DNA of 64,000 nt from Streptomyces sp. NRRL F-2580 (lineage in GTDB: Bacteria > Actinomycetota > Actinomycetes > Streptomycetales > Streptomycetaceae): contig NZ_JOIR01000040.1 in the NCBI RefSeq assembly GCF_000720115.1, positions 6,748-70,747 on the forward strand, read 5' to 3'. Within the stretch, counting starts at the first letter, position 1, and every line of letters starts with the position of its first letter. Of this stretch, positions 29,986 to 40,013 are shown piece after piece. The notes below the pieces were generated by a model. The model was not told the DNA's origin, did not search any database, and worked only from the letters and a program-made list of their open reading frames with translations. The translations under genes were made by a program, and so were the position numbers.

Positions 29986-30791
29986 ATGCACACGGTCCTC
30001 GCCCACCTTGACGAGCCTCCGGCCGTCGCCGTCGCCGCCGTCGGCGTCGGCGTGCACGGGCCTGCCGGCCGAGTGGACGTGTTTTCGCTGCCGGATCTTG
30101 GCAGTTCCATCTGTACGGCTACGAGGCCGACTTGACGGTGAACGGCACGGAGTACATCATCCGCCCCGGCCGGGTCAGCCTCGTGCCGCCCGGCGCCGAG
30201 GTCCGATATCGCTACCGAGGCCGCTCCTCACACCTCTACGTCCATCTCCGCCTGGGCTCAGGTGGAACCCCCCGCAGCATTCCCGGGGTCCAGCACGCCG
30301 GGCCCGATCTCGCCTTGCTCACCACGCCGTTGCAGCAGGCGCTGGCCGCCTGGCCGAACGCCCCGGTACGGGCCGCCGCCGAGGTGTGGGCCGCCCTGTG
30401 GCGGGTCTCCCGGCTCGCCCCTCCGAGGGAGCGGAACGCGCAGGCCGCTCATCCGGCGGTCGCAGCCGCTGTGGCCCTCATCGAGGCGCCGCTGGGTCAA
30501 CCTCTGACGGTACCGGACATCGCGGCGGCGGCCGGTGTCTCCCACAACCACCTGACGCGGCTCTTCCGCGCCGCGACGGGGGAGACGGTCGTCGGCTACA
30601 TCCGCGCCCGGCGAATGGAACGGGCCCGCCACTTCCTGCAAGCCACCACGCTCTCCGTCCCCGCCGTCGCCGCATCGGTCGGCATCCCGGACCTACAGGC
30701 GTTCAACAAGGCCTGTCGCCGCGTACTCGGAGCGTCTCCGCGCGGCATCCGTGCCGCCCAGCCCATGTCGCCCCCGTCCCCAGCCCAGTGA
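29986..30791 (+). pseudogene. AraC-family regulator with one frameshift
   Basis: The frame from ATG 29986 gives MHTVLAHLDEPPAVAVAAVG and VDVFSLPDL, the start of a cupin-type sensor. The frame that continues (WQFHLYGYEADLTVNGTEY, PPGAEVRYRYRGR) is shifted by one base at about 30098. The rest, through the two helix-turn-helix motifs (VPDIAAAAGVSHNHLTRLFR; VPAVAASVGIPDLQAFNKAC), is intact to 30791. If the single base is a sequencing error the gene is whole. Otherwise a shortened product might start at TTG 30132. It probably controlled the divergent PhyH operon. Confidence 0.7.
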
Positions 30792-30852
30792 GCGGGCCGC
30801 CACGGGACCGACGCGGCTGCCCGCAGGGCCACCACTTTCCAGTTACCGCAGG

Positions 30853-31818
30853 TCAGCGCAGTCGGCCGCGTGGTTTGAGGTGGGCCGGGGGCAGGTCAGG
30901 AGCCGGAAGCGGAGGGCCGTCATACCCCTTCACTTCGCCGAATCTGGTCCCATTCATCCAGTCCTCGCGGGCCTGTGCGATGTCCTCATGCGAGCGGCCG
31001 ATCCAGTTCCAGAACATGACGATCTCCTCCTCGAACGGTTCGCCGCCCAGGAGCATCAGGCTGGCGTCCGAGGATGCGCGCAGGGGGAGGTCCGTGCGGC
31101 CGCAGCCCAGGTAGAGCATCGAGCCCGGGAGGACCGGGACGTCGTCGACGTGGGCTTCGCCCGACATCGACAGGACCGCGTACTCGAAGTCCGGGTCGAG
31201 CGGGAGGCGGGTCTCGGTGCCTGCCGCGAGGGTCAGGTCCGCGCCGACGATCGGGGTGTACGCCGTGCCGGGCGAGGTCGCCGTGTCCAGGGTGCCCAGG
31301 ATGACCGTCGCCGTCAGGCCCGGGGCCGTGACGTGCGGGAGTTCCGCGTGGTGCTGGAAGTGCGGGTCCACGTTGCGATGGGCGTCCGGCAGGGCCACCC
31401 ACAGTTGGGCGCCGTGCAGGAAGCGGGCGTGCGGGCGCGGGCTCTCCTCGGAGTGGCTGATGCCGCGGCCCGAGGTCATCAGGCCCAGCTCGCGCGGGCG
31501 GATCGTGGCGAGGCTGCCCTCGCTGTCGCGGTGGAGCACCTCCCCCTCGTGGAGCCAGCTCACGGTCTGCAGACCCGAGTGGGGATGGGGCGCAACCTGC
31601 ATGCCGGGCTCGTCGGCGATGTCGTCCGGGCCGTAATGGTCCACGAAGCACCAGGCGCCCACCATGCGGCGCCCCAGGTTCGGCAGGAGTCGGCGGACCT
31701 CGGTGGACTCTCCGAGCTTGACCGTGCGCGGGCTGAGGAGCTCGCGCACCGGCTCGGCCACGACGAAGCCGCGGCCGCCGCAGGCGGAAAGAGCGGGCTG
31801 GCGATCGAGATTGCTCAT
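30853..31818 (-). CDS. pirin family protein
   Basis: A 321-residue bicupin. The N-terminal cupin carries the pirin metal motif VAPHPHSGLQTVSWL (His-x-His) with MTSGRGISHSEES (His and Glu ligands), so iron binding is likely. The C-terminal cupin is represented by MLLGGEPFEEEIVMFWN, the pirin C-terminal motif. Bacterial pirins are variously reported as quercetin dioxygenases or redox-linked regulators, and which applies here cannot be told. It is divergent from a TPR protein gene and convergent with the AraC gene. Confidence 0.9.
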   Translation of the reverse strand: MSNLDRQPALSACGGRGFVVAEPVRELLSPRTVKLGESTEVRRLLPNLGRRMVGAWCFVDHYGPDDIADEPGMQVAPHPHSGLQTVSWLHEGEVLHRDSEGSLATIRPRELGLMTSGRGISHSEESPRPHARFLHGAQLWVALPDAHRNVDPHFQHHAELPHVTAPGLTATVILGTLDTATSPGTAYTPIVGADLTLAAGTETRLPLDPDFEYAVLSMSGEAHVDDVPVLPGSMLYLGCGRTDLPLRASSDASLMLLGGEPFEEEIVMFWNWIGRSHEDIAQAREDWMNGTRFGEVKGYDGPPLPAPDLPPAHLKPRGRLR

Positions 31819-31923
31819 GCGGACAACCTAGCCCCGCGATGGCGGCTCCGGCGGGTGGAATGTTCCACCGCCCAGGCGTGTTGGTGGCACCGGACGGACC
31901 ACCCGAACGGCGGAAGGGACCCG

Positions 31924-32274
31924 ATGAACGCGCCGGGGACGTACTTCGAGCACGGCACGGCGGCCGAGCGCTGGGCGCGCGCCCAGCTCTTCTTCGACGC
32001 GAAGGAGTACGCGACGGCCGCACGCATCCTGGACGGGCTGGCGGCCGAGGTGCCCGAGCAGCTGGCGCCCCGGCTGCTGCTGGCCCGCGCCTACTACCAC
32101 TCCGCCCAGCTGTCCCGCGCCGAGCAGGAGCTGCGCGCCATCCTGGAGCGCTGGCCGGTGGAGGACTACGCGCAGCTGATGCTCGGCCGCACCCTGGAGC
32201 GCCAGGGCCGCGCCGCCGAGGCCCGCCCGTACCTGCGGGTGGCCGCGGCGATGGCCGGCGACTTCCCCGAGTAG
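31924..32274 (+). CDS. small tetratricopeptide-repeat protein
   Basis: A 116-residue helical protein with about three TPR-like units: FFDAKEYATAARILDGLAAE, APRLLLARAYYHSAQLSRAE and AQLMLGRTLERQGRAAEARP. This length and composition recur in Streptomyces as a stand-alone TPR protein next to a pirin gene. There is no catalytic motif; it probably mediates protein contacts. The ATG at 31924 follows GGAAGGGA. The GC-rich repetitive region begins right after its stop. Confidence 0.82.
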   Translation: MNAPGTYFEHGTAAERWARAQLFFDAKEYATAARILDGLAAEVPEQLAPRLLLARAYYHSAQLSRAEQELRAILERWPVEDYAQLMLGRTLERQGRAAEARPYLRVAAAMAGDFPE

Positions 32275-32927
32275 CGGACAAGCCCGTCGCTGCGCAGGCG
32301 CCGCCGCCCGGCACCGGCGTACGTGAGCGGCCGCCCGCGCGCACGAGGCGGGCCGGGCCGCGCCGCGCGTGCGGCTGCCTGCCTCGCGCCGGGGGCGGGC
32401 CGGGCCCGGTCCTACGGACGGTCGGATCCGCGCGCAGCCGCACAAGGTGGTCCGCGCCCACGCGCATGAGGCCGCCCGGACCGCGTCGGCGGGCGCCCCC
32501 GCCCGTACAGGCGAGCCGCCAGCCTCTACGTGGCTCCACGTGTGCGCGCGCCCGACCTCGCTCACGACGTCGCCGAACCCGCGCAGACCGGAGTTCGGAC
32601 TCGTCGTGTTCGAAGCTTCGCCCCCGCGCATGGGCCCCATCGCACATGAGGCTGCCCGGGACCCGCAGGGCCCGCCCGCCGTAGGCAGGCCGCCCGACCC
32701 GGCGCGTACGGGCCCGCCACGCTCCGCGTATGCGAAGGTGCGCCCCCGGCTGAGGCGGCTCGACTCCGCGCAGGCAGACGCCATGACCGCGCCTGCGGGC
32801 GGCTCGCCCCGGGCAGCGGGCGCCGCCGAGCTCTGCGCGTAGTGGGCCGCCGGGCTCCGCCTCCGGCCGCCGCCAGACTCGGCATGTGCGGCCCTGCCGC
32901 GCTCCGCGTGCGGCGGCCGCCGGGCTG
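32275..32927. other. gene-free GC-rich region with low-order repeats
   Basis: About 650 bp with only Arg/Pro/Ala-rich accidental frames. Related words recur, for example GCATGAGGCCGCCCGGACC near 32464 and ACATGAGGCTGCCCGGGACC near 32644, suggesting worn duplications. No RNA gene or promoter was recognised. Confidence 0.5.
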
Positions 32928-33125
32928 GGCAAGTGCGGAGCCGCCGGGCACGGCGAGTGCGGAGCCCGCCAGACTCGGCGAGTACGGAGCCCGCCAGGCC
33001 CGGCAAGTACCGAGCCCGCCAGGCCCGGCGAGTGCGGAGCCCGCCAGGCCCGGCGAGTGCGGACCCGCCAGGCTCAGCAAGTACCGAGCCCGCCAGGCCC
33101 GGCGAGTGCGGAGCCGCCGGGCTTC
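32928..33125. repeat. 25-bp tandem repeat (minisatellite), about 8 units
   Basis: Units begin at 32928, 32952, 32977, 33002, 33027, 33052, 33076 and 33101, spaced 24 or 25 bp. The consensus starts GGCRAGTRCSGAGCCCGCC and ends AGGCCC. The period is not a multiple of three, so the repeat shifts frame at every unit and is not a protein repeat. Confidence 0.85.
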
Positions 33126-33373
33126 CGCGGGTGCGCGCCCGGCCCCGCCGGTAGCGGCCAGCCGGCTCCGGCTGTCGAATGCCCTGCCTCACGGGCAGGC
33201 GAGCAGGGCCCGCTGATGCCGAGGCACGAGCTCGCCCCCGTACTGCGCAGGCCCCGTACGCCCCCGCGGCCCGTCGGACCGGCGCGCCGTGGCAGGTCGG
33301 GGGCGGTGCGTTCGGGTGTTCGGCCCCGGTGCGTGTGGGGTCCGGTGGTCGGCTCGGATAGCCTGGGGCTCAT
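33126..33373. other. intergenic region upstream of the RlmG-type gene
   Basis: About 250 bp following the repeats. No gene seen. Confidence 0.4.
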
Positions 33374-34576
33374 ATGAACCGCCTGACCACACCCTTCGGC
33401 TCCTACGAGCTCACCCGCTTCCCCGAGGACCCGCGCGACCGGCTCCGTGCGTGGGACGCCGCCGACGAGTACCTGCTGCGCCACCTCGACTCCGGCACCG
33501 GGGAGCGCGGGCCGGTGGACCTGGCCTCCGCCGGCCAGATCACGGTGCTCGGGGACCGCTGGGGGACGCTGACGACGGCGCTCGCCGCGTACCACCCGAC
33601 GCAGATCACCGACTCCGCCCTCACCCGCTCCGCCACCGCGGCCAACCTGGACCGCAACGGGATCGGGACGGCCAAGGCCACGGTGACCCTGCTGACCACG
33701 CAGGATCCGCCGCCCGGGAAGATCGACGTCCTGCTGGTGCGCGTGCCCAAGAGCCTGGCCCTGCTGGAGGACCAGCTGTACCGGCTGGCCCCGCACGTGC
33801 ACGCGGGCACCGTCGTGGTCGGCGCCGGCATGGTCAAGGAGATCCACACCTCGACGCTGCGGCTCTTCGAGAAGATCCTCGGCCCCACGAAGACCTCGCT
33901 CGCGGAGAAGAAGGCCCGGCTGATCTTCTGTACGCCGGGCACCCCCGGGGCGACCCGCCCCACGACCCCCGGCCCGTGGCCGCTGACGTACACGGTGGAC
34001 GAGGACGCGGGCTCGGGCTCCGGCCTGACCGTCGTCAACCACGCCGGGATCTTCTGCGCCGACCGGCTCGACGTCGGCACCCGCTTCTTCCTGCAGAACC
34101 TGCCGACCAACACCGACGGGGCCCGGGTCGTCGACCTGGGCTGCGGCAACGGCGTCGTCGGCACGGCGGTCCAGGTCCACGACCCGGACGCCGAGGTCGT
34201 CTTCACCGACGAGTCGTACCAGGCGGTCGCCTCCGCGCAGGCCACGTACCGGGCGAACGTCCGCGAGGGCCGGCGTACGGCGGAGTTCTTCGTCGGCGAC
34301 GGAGTGGCGATGCTGCCGCCCGCGTCCGTGGACCTGGTGCTGAGCAATCCGCCCTTCCACTCCCACCAGGCCACCACGGACGCGACGGCGCTGCGGATGT
34401 TCGCGCAGTCGCGCAAGGTGCTGCGGCCCGGCGGCGAGCTGTGGATCGTCGCGAACCGGCACATGGGCTACCACACCCATCTGCGGCGGCTCTTCGGCAA
34501 CAGCGAAGTCGTCGCGAGCGAGCCGAAGTTCGTGGTCCTGCGGGCGGTCAAGCAGGATCGTCCGCGGCCCGCGTGA
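33374..34576 (+). CDS. rlmG: class I methyltransferase, RlmG/RsmC type
   Basis: A 400-residue protein with the two-domain layout of RlmG/RsmC rRNA guanine-N2 methyltransferases. A decayed, non-catalytic Rossmann domain occupies about residues 1-190. An active one has the SAM motif VVDLGCGNGVVG at about 252-263 and the target-base motif LSNPPFHSHQ at about 320-330. The E. coli relative methylates G1835 of 23S rRNA; the exact target here is not certain. A MerR regulator gene follows 54 bp later on the same strand. Confidence 0.85.
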   Translation: MNRLTTPFGSYELTRFPEDPRDRLRAWDAADEYLLRHLDSGTGERGPVDLASAGQITVLGDRWGTLTTALAAYHPTQITDSALTRSATAANLDRNGIGTAKATVTLLTTQDPPPGKIDVLLVRVPKSLALLEDQLYRLAPHVHAGTVVVGAGMVKEIHTSTLRLFEKILGPTKTSLAEKKARLIFCTPGTPGATRPTTPGPWPLTYTVDEDAGSGSGLTVVNHAGIFCADRLDVGTRFFLQNLPTNTDGARVVDLGCGNGVVGTAVQVHDPDAEVVFTDESYQAVASAQATYRANVREGRRTAEFFVGDGVAMLPPASVDLVLSNPPFHSHQATTDATALRMFAQSRKVLRPGGELWIVANRHMGYHTHLRRLFGNSEVVASEPKFVVLRAVKQDRPRPA

Positions 34577-34630
34577 CCTGCCCGTGTGACCCGCCGATGT
34601 GACCTGTCGGTAGCTCCTACACTCTGGCCC

Positions 34631-35392
34631 GTGAGCAGCCAGGTGGAGGACGGGAGCGGTGGCGGGCGCTACCGCCGGGAGGACGTGGCCCGGGCGGCCG
34701 GCGTCAAGGTGCGCAACCTGCGCTACTACCAGGAGCGCGGGCTGCTGCCGCCGCCGCGCCGGGAGGGCCGGATCGCCTGGTACTCCGACGACCACCTGAC
34801 CCGGCTGCGCCTGATCAGCGATCTGCTGGGGCGCGGCTACACGGTCAACGGGATCGCGGAGCTGCTCCAGGCCTGGGAGGAGGGCGGCGGCCTGTCCCGA
34901 CTGCTGGGCCTGGAACGGGAGATGACCCGGGACTGGGTGCAGGAGGAGCCGGTGACGATGACCCGGGCCGAGCTGCGGGAGGTGTTCGGCCCGACGGCGA
35001 CCGCGGCGGACACCCGGCGGGCGGCGGAGCTGGGTTACGTGACGGTGGACGGGGACCGGGTCACGCACCCGAGCCGGCGGCTGCTGGACGCGACGCTGAC
35101 GCTGGTGCGGCTGGGGGTGCCGCTGGCGGAGATCCTGGACGTCGGGGAGTTCGTGCAGACGCAGGCGGCGACGGTCGCGGACCGGTTCGTCGGGCTGTTC
35201 CGGCGGCACGTGATCGGTGCGGAGGGGGCGGAGGGTCTGGAGCGACTTTCGGCCACGCAGCTCCAGCACATCACGGCGGCGGTGGCGGCGTTGCGGCCGG
35301 TGGCCGGGGAGGTCGTGGCCACGGAGTTCGCCCGGGCGATGGCGCGGCGGGTGGACGCGGAGGTCGCCGAACTGCTGCGTACGGAGCAGTAG
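34631..35392 (+). CDS. MerR-family transcriptional regulator
   Basis: A 253-residue regulator. The MerR winged helix lies at about residues 12-80 (RYRREDVARAAGVKVRNLRY, ERGLLPPPRREGRIAWYSDD, HLTRLRLISDLLGRGYTVNG). The C-terminal effector part (from about 130) is alpha-helical without metal-binding cysteine clusters, so it is not a metal sensor of the classical kind. I chose the GTG at 34631. A TACACT box lies about 9 bases before it with no ribosome site, which suggests a leaderless transcript. It is followed by the DUF6230 gene, which it might regulate (inference). Confidence 0.85.
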   Translation: MSSQVEDGSGGGRYRREDVARAAGVKVRNLRYYQERGLLPPPRREGRIAWYSDDHLTRLRLISDLLGRGYTVNGIAELLQAWEEGGGLSRLLGLEREMTRDWVQEEPVTMTRAELREVFGPTATAADTRRAAELGYVTVDGDRVTHPSRRLLDATLTLVRLGVPLAEILDVGEFVQTQAATVADRFVGLFRRHVIGAEGAEGLERLSATQLQHITAAVAALRPVAGEVVATEFARAMARRVDAEVAELLRTEQ

Positions 35393-35424
35393 GAGTCGGC
35401 TCAAAGGGTGCGCTCGCACAACCT

Positions 35425-35442
35425 TGCCAACCTCCATTGGCA
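35425..35442. promoter_or_regulatory. inverted repeat upstream of the DUF6230 gene
   Basis: TGCCAA, six bases, TTGGCA, 58 bp before the DUF6230 start. It overlaps a possible promoter (TTGCCA near 35425 and TTACAT at 35446). Possible operator. Confidence 0.4.
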
Positions 35443-35499
35443 CTCTTACATTCAACTCGTCGGTAACAACGGTGCACAGCCGAAATAAGGGACGATCTC

Positions 35500-37288
<1,789 letters not shown>

Positions 37289-37321
37289 CCCCGACCGCCC
37301 CCGCCCTCCGCTCGCGCACGC

Positions 37322-38182
37322 TCAGGCCCCGGCCCGTCCGTCCCGGTGAACTCCGGTGCCGGTCGGGCCGGTTGCGTTCAGGCTGCCGAGCAGGGAGAGC
37401 GCGTGGGAGCTGGGGCTGCCCGGTTCGGCGTGGTAGATGACCACCTGCTGGCCGGGGGCTCCCCGCACGTCGAAGGACTGGTAGGTGAGGGACAGGGCCC
37501 CCACGTCCGGGTGGACCAGCGCCTTGGCGTCGAGGGTCTTCCCGTAGACGGTGTGCGCGGACCAGAGCGCGGCGAACTCCTCGCTCGTCCCGGTGAGCAG
37601 GCGCACCAGTTCGCGCAGGCGCGGGTAGTGCGGCACGAGGCCGGTGGACTGGCGCAGGGCGGCGACGACCGCCTCGGCCGCCCGGCGCCACTGGGCGTAG
37701 AAGACCCGGCCCGCGGGGTCGAGGAAGGTCATGCGGGCGAGGTTGTCCGCCTTCTCGAACGGTGAGAAGAGCGCGTCCGCCAGGCTGTTGGCCGCGAGCA
37801 GGTCCAGCGCCGGGTTGAGGACGAACGCCGGGGTGTTCGCGTACCCGTCCAGCAACTGGCGCAGCACCGGGCTGACCGTCTCCCTCGGCCGGGTGTGCTG
37901 CCCGTCCGGCAGGGTGCCCGCCAGCCGGAACAGGTGGTCGCGCGCCTCGTGGTCCATGCGCAGGGCAGTGCTGATCGCTTCGAGGATCTGTGGCGAGGGG
38001 CTCTGCTCGCGGCCTTGTTCCAGGCGGGCGTAGTAGTCGGAGTTCATGCCGGCGAGGACGGCGACCTCCTCCCGCCGCAGTCCGGCCACCCGGCGCGGGC
38101 CGTAGGAGGCCAGTCCGACGTCGTCGGGCTGCAGCCGTGCACGGTGCGCGCGAAGGAAGCCCCCGAGGGCGTTGCCGGTCAT
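37322..38182 (-). CDS. XRE-family regulator with MmyB-like ligand domain
   Basis: A 286-residue regulator. A Cro/C1 helix-turn-helix occupies about residues 5-75 (GFLRAHRARLQPDDVGL; RREEVAVLAGMNSDYYARLE). The C-terminal part (from about 105, VLRQLLDGYANTPAFVLNP) matches the MmyB-like ligand-binding domain, related to PAS folds. In Streptomyces such regulators usually stand divergent to a short-chain dehydrogenase and control it; here the SDR gene starts 200 bp away on the opposite strand. Convergent with the secreted-protein gene, 33 bp apart. Confidence 0.9.
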   Translation of the reverse strand: MTGNALGGFLRAHRARLQPDDVGLASYGPRRVAGLRREEVAVLAGMNSDYYARLEQGREQSPSPQILEAISTALRMDHEARDHLFRLAGTLPDGQHTRPRETVSPVLRQLLDGYANTPAFVLNPALDLLAANSLADALFSPFEKADNLARMTFLDPAGRVFYAQWRRAAEAVVAALRQSTGLVPHYPRLRELVRLLTGTSEEFAALWSAHTVYGKTLDAKALVHPDVGALSLTYQSFDVRGAPGQQVVIYHAEPGSPSSHALSLLGSLNATGPTGTGVHRDGRAGA

Positions 38183-38295
38183 CACGCCAGGCTAGACCGG
38201 TCCGCCGGCGCGTGCCCGGGTGCGCCGTACCCAGGCACAGCCCGTCCTGGTCCCTCCTTCCGCCGCCGCCCAGACTCCGGAGGACGAGGCGGCCG

Positions 38296-38370
38296 AAAGC
38301 CGTCCCCGAGAAGGCCGTCCGCGAGAAGGCCGTCCGCGAGAAGGCCGTCCACAAGAAGGCCGTCCACAAG
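38296..38370 (+). repeat. 15-bp tandem repeat, five units, in the SDR leader
   Basis: Five units of the form AAGGCCGTCC plus GCGAG or ACAAG at 38296, 38311, 38326, 38341 and 38356, ending 11 bp before the SDR start. The period is five codons (EGRPR or EGRPQ), and the frame is open from 38220 into the SDR gene. Confidence 0.85.
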
Positions 38371-38381
38371 AAGGAACAGAC

Positions 38382-39128
38382 ATGAAGCAGACCGCCATGA
38401 CCAGGACGAGGACCGTCGCCGTCACCGGTGCGAGCAGCGGCATCGGGGAGGCCACGGCACGCCGTCTGGCGGCGGACGGGCACCGGGTCCTGCTCGGCGC
38501 GCGCCGCACCGACAGGCTGGAGCGACTGGTCGAGGAGATCACCGCGGCGGGCGGCACCGCCGCCTTCCGGACGCTGGACGTCACCGACGCCGCGGACACG
38601 CGCGCGTTCGTCGACGCGACGGTCCACGAGTACGGCCGGATCGACGCCCTCGTGAACAACGCGGGCGTGATGCCCCTGTCGCCGCTGGCCGCGCTCAGGA
38701 CCGACGAGTGGGACCGCATGATCGACGTGAACGTGCGCGGCGTCCTGCACGGGATCGCCGCCGCCCTGCCCGTGATGCGCGCACAGGGCGGCGGGCACTT
38801 CGTCAACGTCGCCTCCATCGGCGCCTACGAGGTCTCCCCCACCGCCGCCGTCTACTGCGCCACCAAGTACGCCGTCCGCGCGATCTCCGAAGGCCTGCGG
38901 CAGGAGTCCGCCGGTGACGTCCGGGTGACCCTCGTCTCCCCCGGCGTGACCGAGTCCGAGCTCGCGGACGGCATTTCCGATCCGCAGGCGAGGGAGGCGA
39001 TGAAGGCCTACCGCGCCGTGGCGCTGCCGGCCTCGGCCATCGCGGACGCGATCGCCTACGCCGTTGCCCAGCCGCCGCAGGTCGACGTGAACGAGATCGT
39101 CGTCCGCCCGGTCGCGAGCGCCCGGTGA
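38382..39128 (+). CDS. short-chain dehydrogenase/reductase
   Basis: A 248-residue classical SDR, NAD(P)H-dependent. The cofactor motif TGASSGIG is near the N-terminus, NNAG at about 88, the catalytic Ser in VASIG, and YxxxK as YCATK. The ending EIVVRPVAS is typical of the clavaldehyde-dehydrogenase-like group often controlled by divergent XRE or TetR genes. I prefer the ATG at 38382 with AAGAAGGA upstream, but the frame is open through the repeats, so an N-terminal Arg/Glu-rich extension cannot be excluded. The SnoaL-like gene overlaps its stop by 4 bp. Substrate unknown. Confidence 0.9.
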   Translation: MKQTAMTRTRTVAVTGASSGIGEATARRLAADGHRVLLGARRTDRLERLVEEITAAGGTAAFRTLDVTDAADTRAFVDATVHEYGRIDALVNNAGVMPLSPLAALRTDEWDRMIDVNVRGVLHGIAAALPVMRAQGGGHFVNVASIGAYEVSPTAAVYCATKYAVRAISEGLRQESAGDVRVTLVSPGVTESELADGISDPQAREAMKAYRAVALPASAIADAIAYAVAQPPQVDVNEIVVRPVASAR

Positions 39129-39712
39129 CCGCCGCCGGGAGGGAGGGCGCCGAGGTGAAGCCCACCGGGAGGGAAGGCGCCGAGGCGGCGCCCACGGCCT
39201 CCGCGTACGACGGCCTGGTCCGGAGACTGCGGAACCTGGAGGACAAGGAGGCTCTGCGCACCCTTCTGGTCCGCGGCTGGCGGGCACTGGACCGCAAGGA
39301 CTGGCAGACCTGGATCGACTGCTGGGCCGAGGAGGCGGTGCTGGAGTTCGGGCCGTGGGGCGAGACGCACGGGAAGGAGGCGATCCGGGCGAAGGTGGAG
39401 AAGGCGGAAGCGCCCTACCCGGGCATGCAACACCACATCCTGAACGCGCAGTTCGAGGTGGAGGGGGACCGGGCGAGCGGCATCGGCTACATGTGGTTCG
39501 TCGCCGTCACCGCACCCGGGACGACCTCAGCGACCTACTCCATGGGCGGCGCGTACGCATGGGACTTCCGGCGCGGCCCGGACGGCTGGCTCCTGGTCCG
39601 CCAACAGCTCGACGTCCGGTGGACGGGCGGCGAGGACTCCCTGAAGGCCTTCGAACCCGAAATTCCGTTGCCCGCCGGGGAGCCGGGCGGTCAAGCTCGC
39701 CCTCATGTCTGA
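39125..39712 (+). CDS. SnoaL-like / NTF2-fold protein
   Basis: A 195-residue protein with the alpha+beta-barrel pattern of the SnoaL_4/NTF2 group: DLEDKEALRTLL-like helix (here NLEDKEALRTLLVRGWRALD), WQTWIDCWAEEAVLEFGPWG, then GMQHHILNAQFEVEGDRASG. Members are isomerases, dehydratases or hydrolases on small cyclic substrates. The first 25 residues contain a twofold repeat (GREGAEVKPT, GREGAEAAPT). The GTG start overlaps the SDR stop (GTGA), so the two probably form a small redox/isomerisation pair. Confidence 0.82.
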   Translation: MTAAGREGAEVKPTGREGAEAAPTASAYDGLVRRLRNLEDKEALRTLLVRGWRALDRKDWQTWIDCWAEEAVLEFGPWGETHGKEAIRAKVEKAEAPYPGMQHHILNAQFEVEGDRASGIGYMWFVAVTAPGTTSATYSMGGAYAWDFRRGPDGWLLVRQQLDVRWTGGEDSLKAFEPEIPLPAGEPGGQARPHV

Positions 39713-40013
39713 GAGCACCGAACACCAGCACCAGACCGCCCCGCGCAAGGAGCGACGGGACGTCGGGGACCTCTTCTCGGGCGGACGGCTCCTCGCGATC
39801 CCGCGCAGGGCCGCCCGGCGCGAGCAGTTGCTCGTCCACCTCGCGGAGACCCTCTTCACGGTGGACCGTGAGTACACGGAGCCCGAGGTGAACGACGCGC
39901 TGCGCACCGTGCATGAGGACTGCTCGGCGCTGCGGCGCTATCTGATCACCTCGGGCCTGCTGACGCGGACCCGTGACGGGAGCAGCTACCGGCGGTCCGC
40001 GACCACCCGGTAG
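39705..40013 (+). CDS. DUF2087 domain-containing protein
   Basis: A 102-residue protein with the DUF2087 core (RREQLLVHLAETLFTVDREY, TEPEVNDALRTVHEDCSALR, RYLITSGLLTRTRDGSSYRR). This is a small winged-helix-like domain, often fused to ArsR-type regulators and here alone, so nucleic-acid binding is possible. It overlaps the preceding SnoaL-like gene by 8 bp and runs tail-to-tail into the phosphoesterase gene with a 28-bp overlap. Confidence 0.85.
   Translation: MSESTEHQHQTAPRKERRDVGDLFSGGRLLAIPRRAARREQLLVHLAETLFTVDREYTEPEVNDALRTVHEDCSALRRYLITSGLLTRTRDGSSYRRSATTR

Noticed and set aside
32928..33125. Possible CRISPR array
   Set aside because: The 25-bp units are directly adjacent with no unique spacers, and no cas genes are in the window.
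31828..33192. 454-codon minus-strand frame over the 25-bp repeats
   Set aside because: The repeat period is not a multiple of three, so a real protein repeat would break; composition is Arg/Ala/Gly-rich without motifs.
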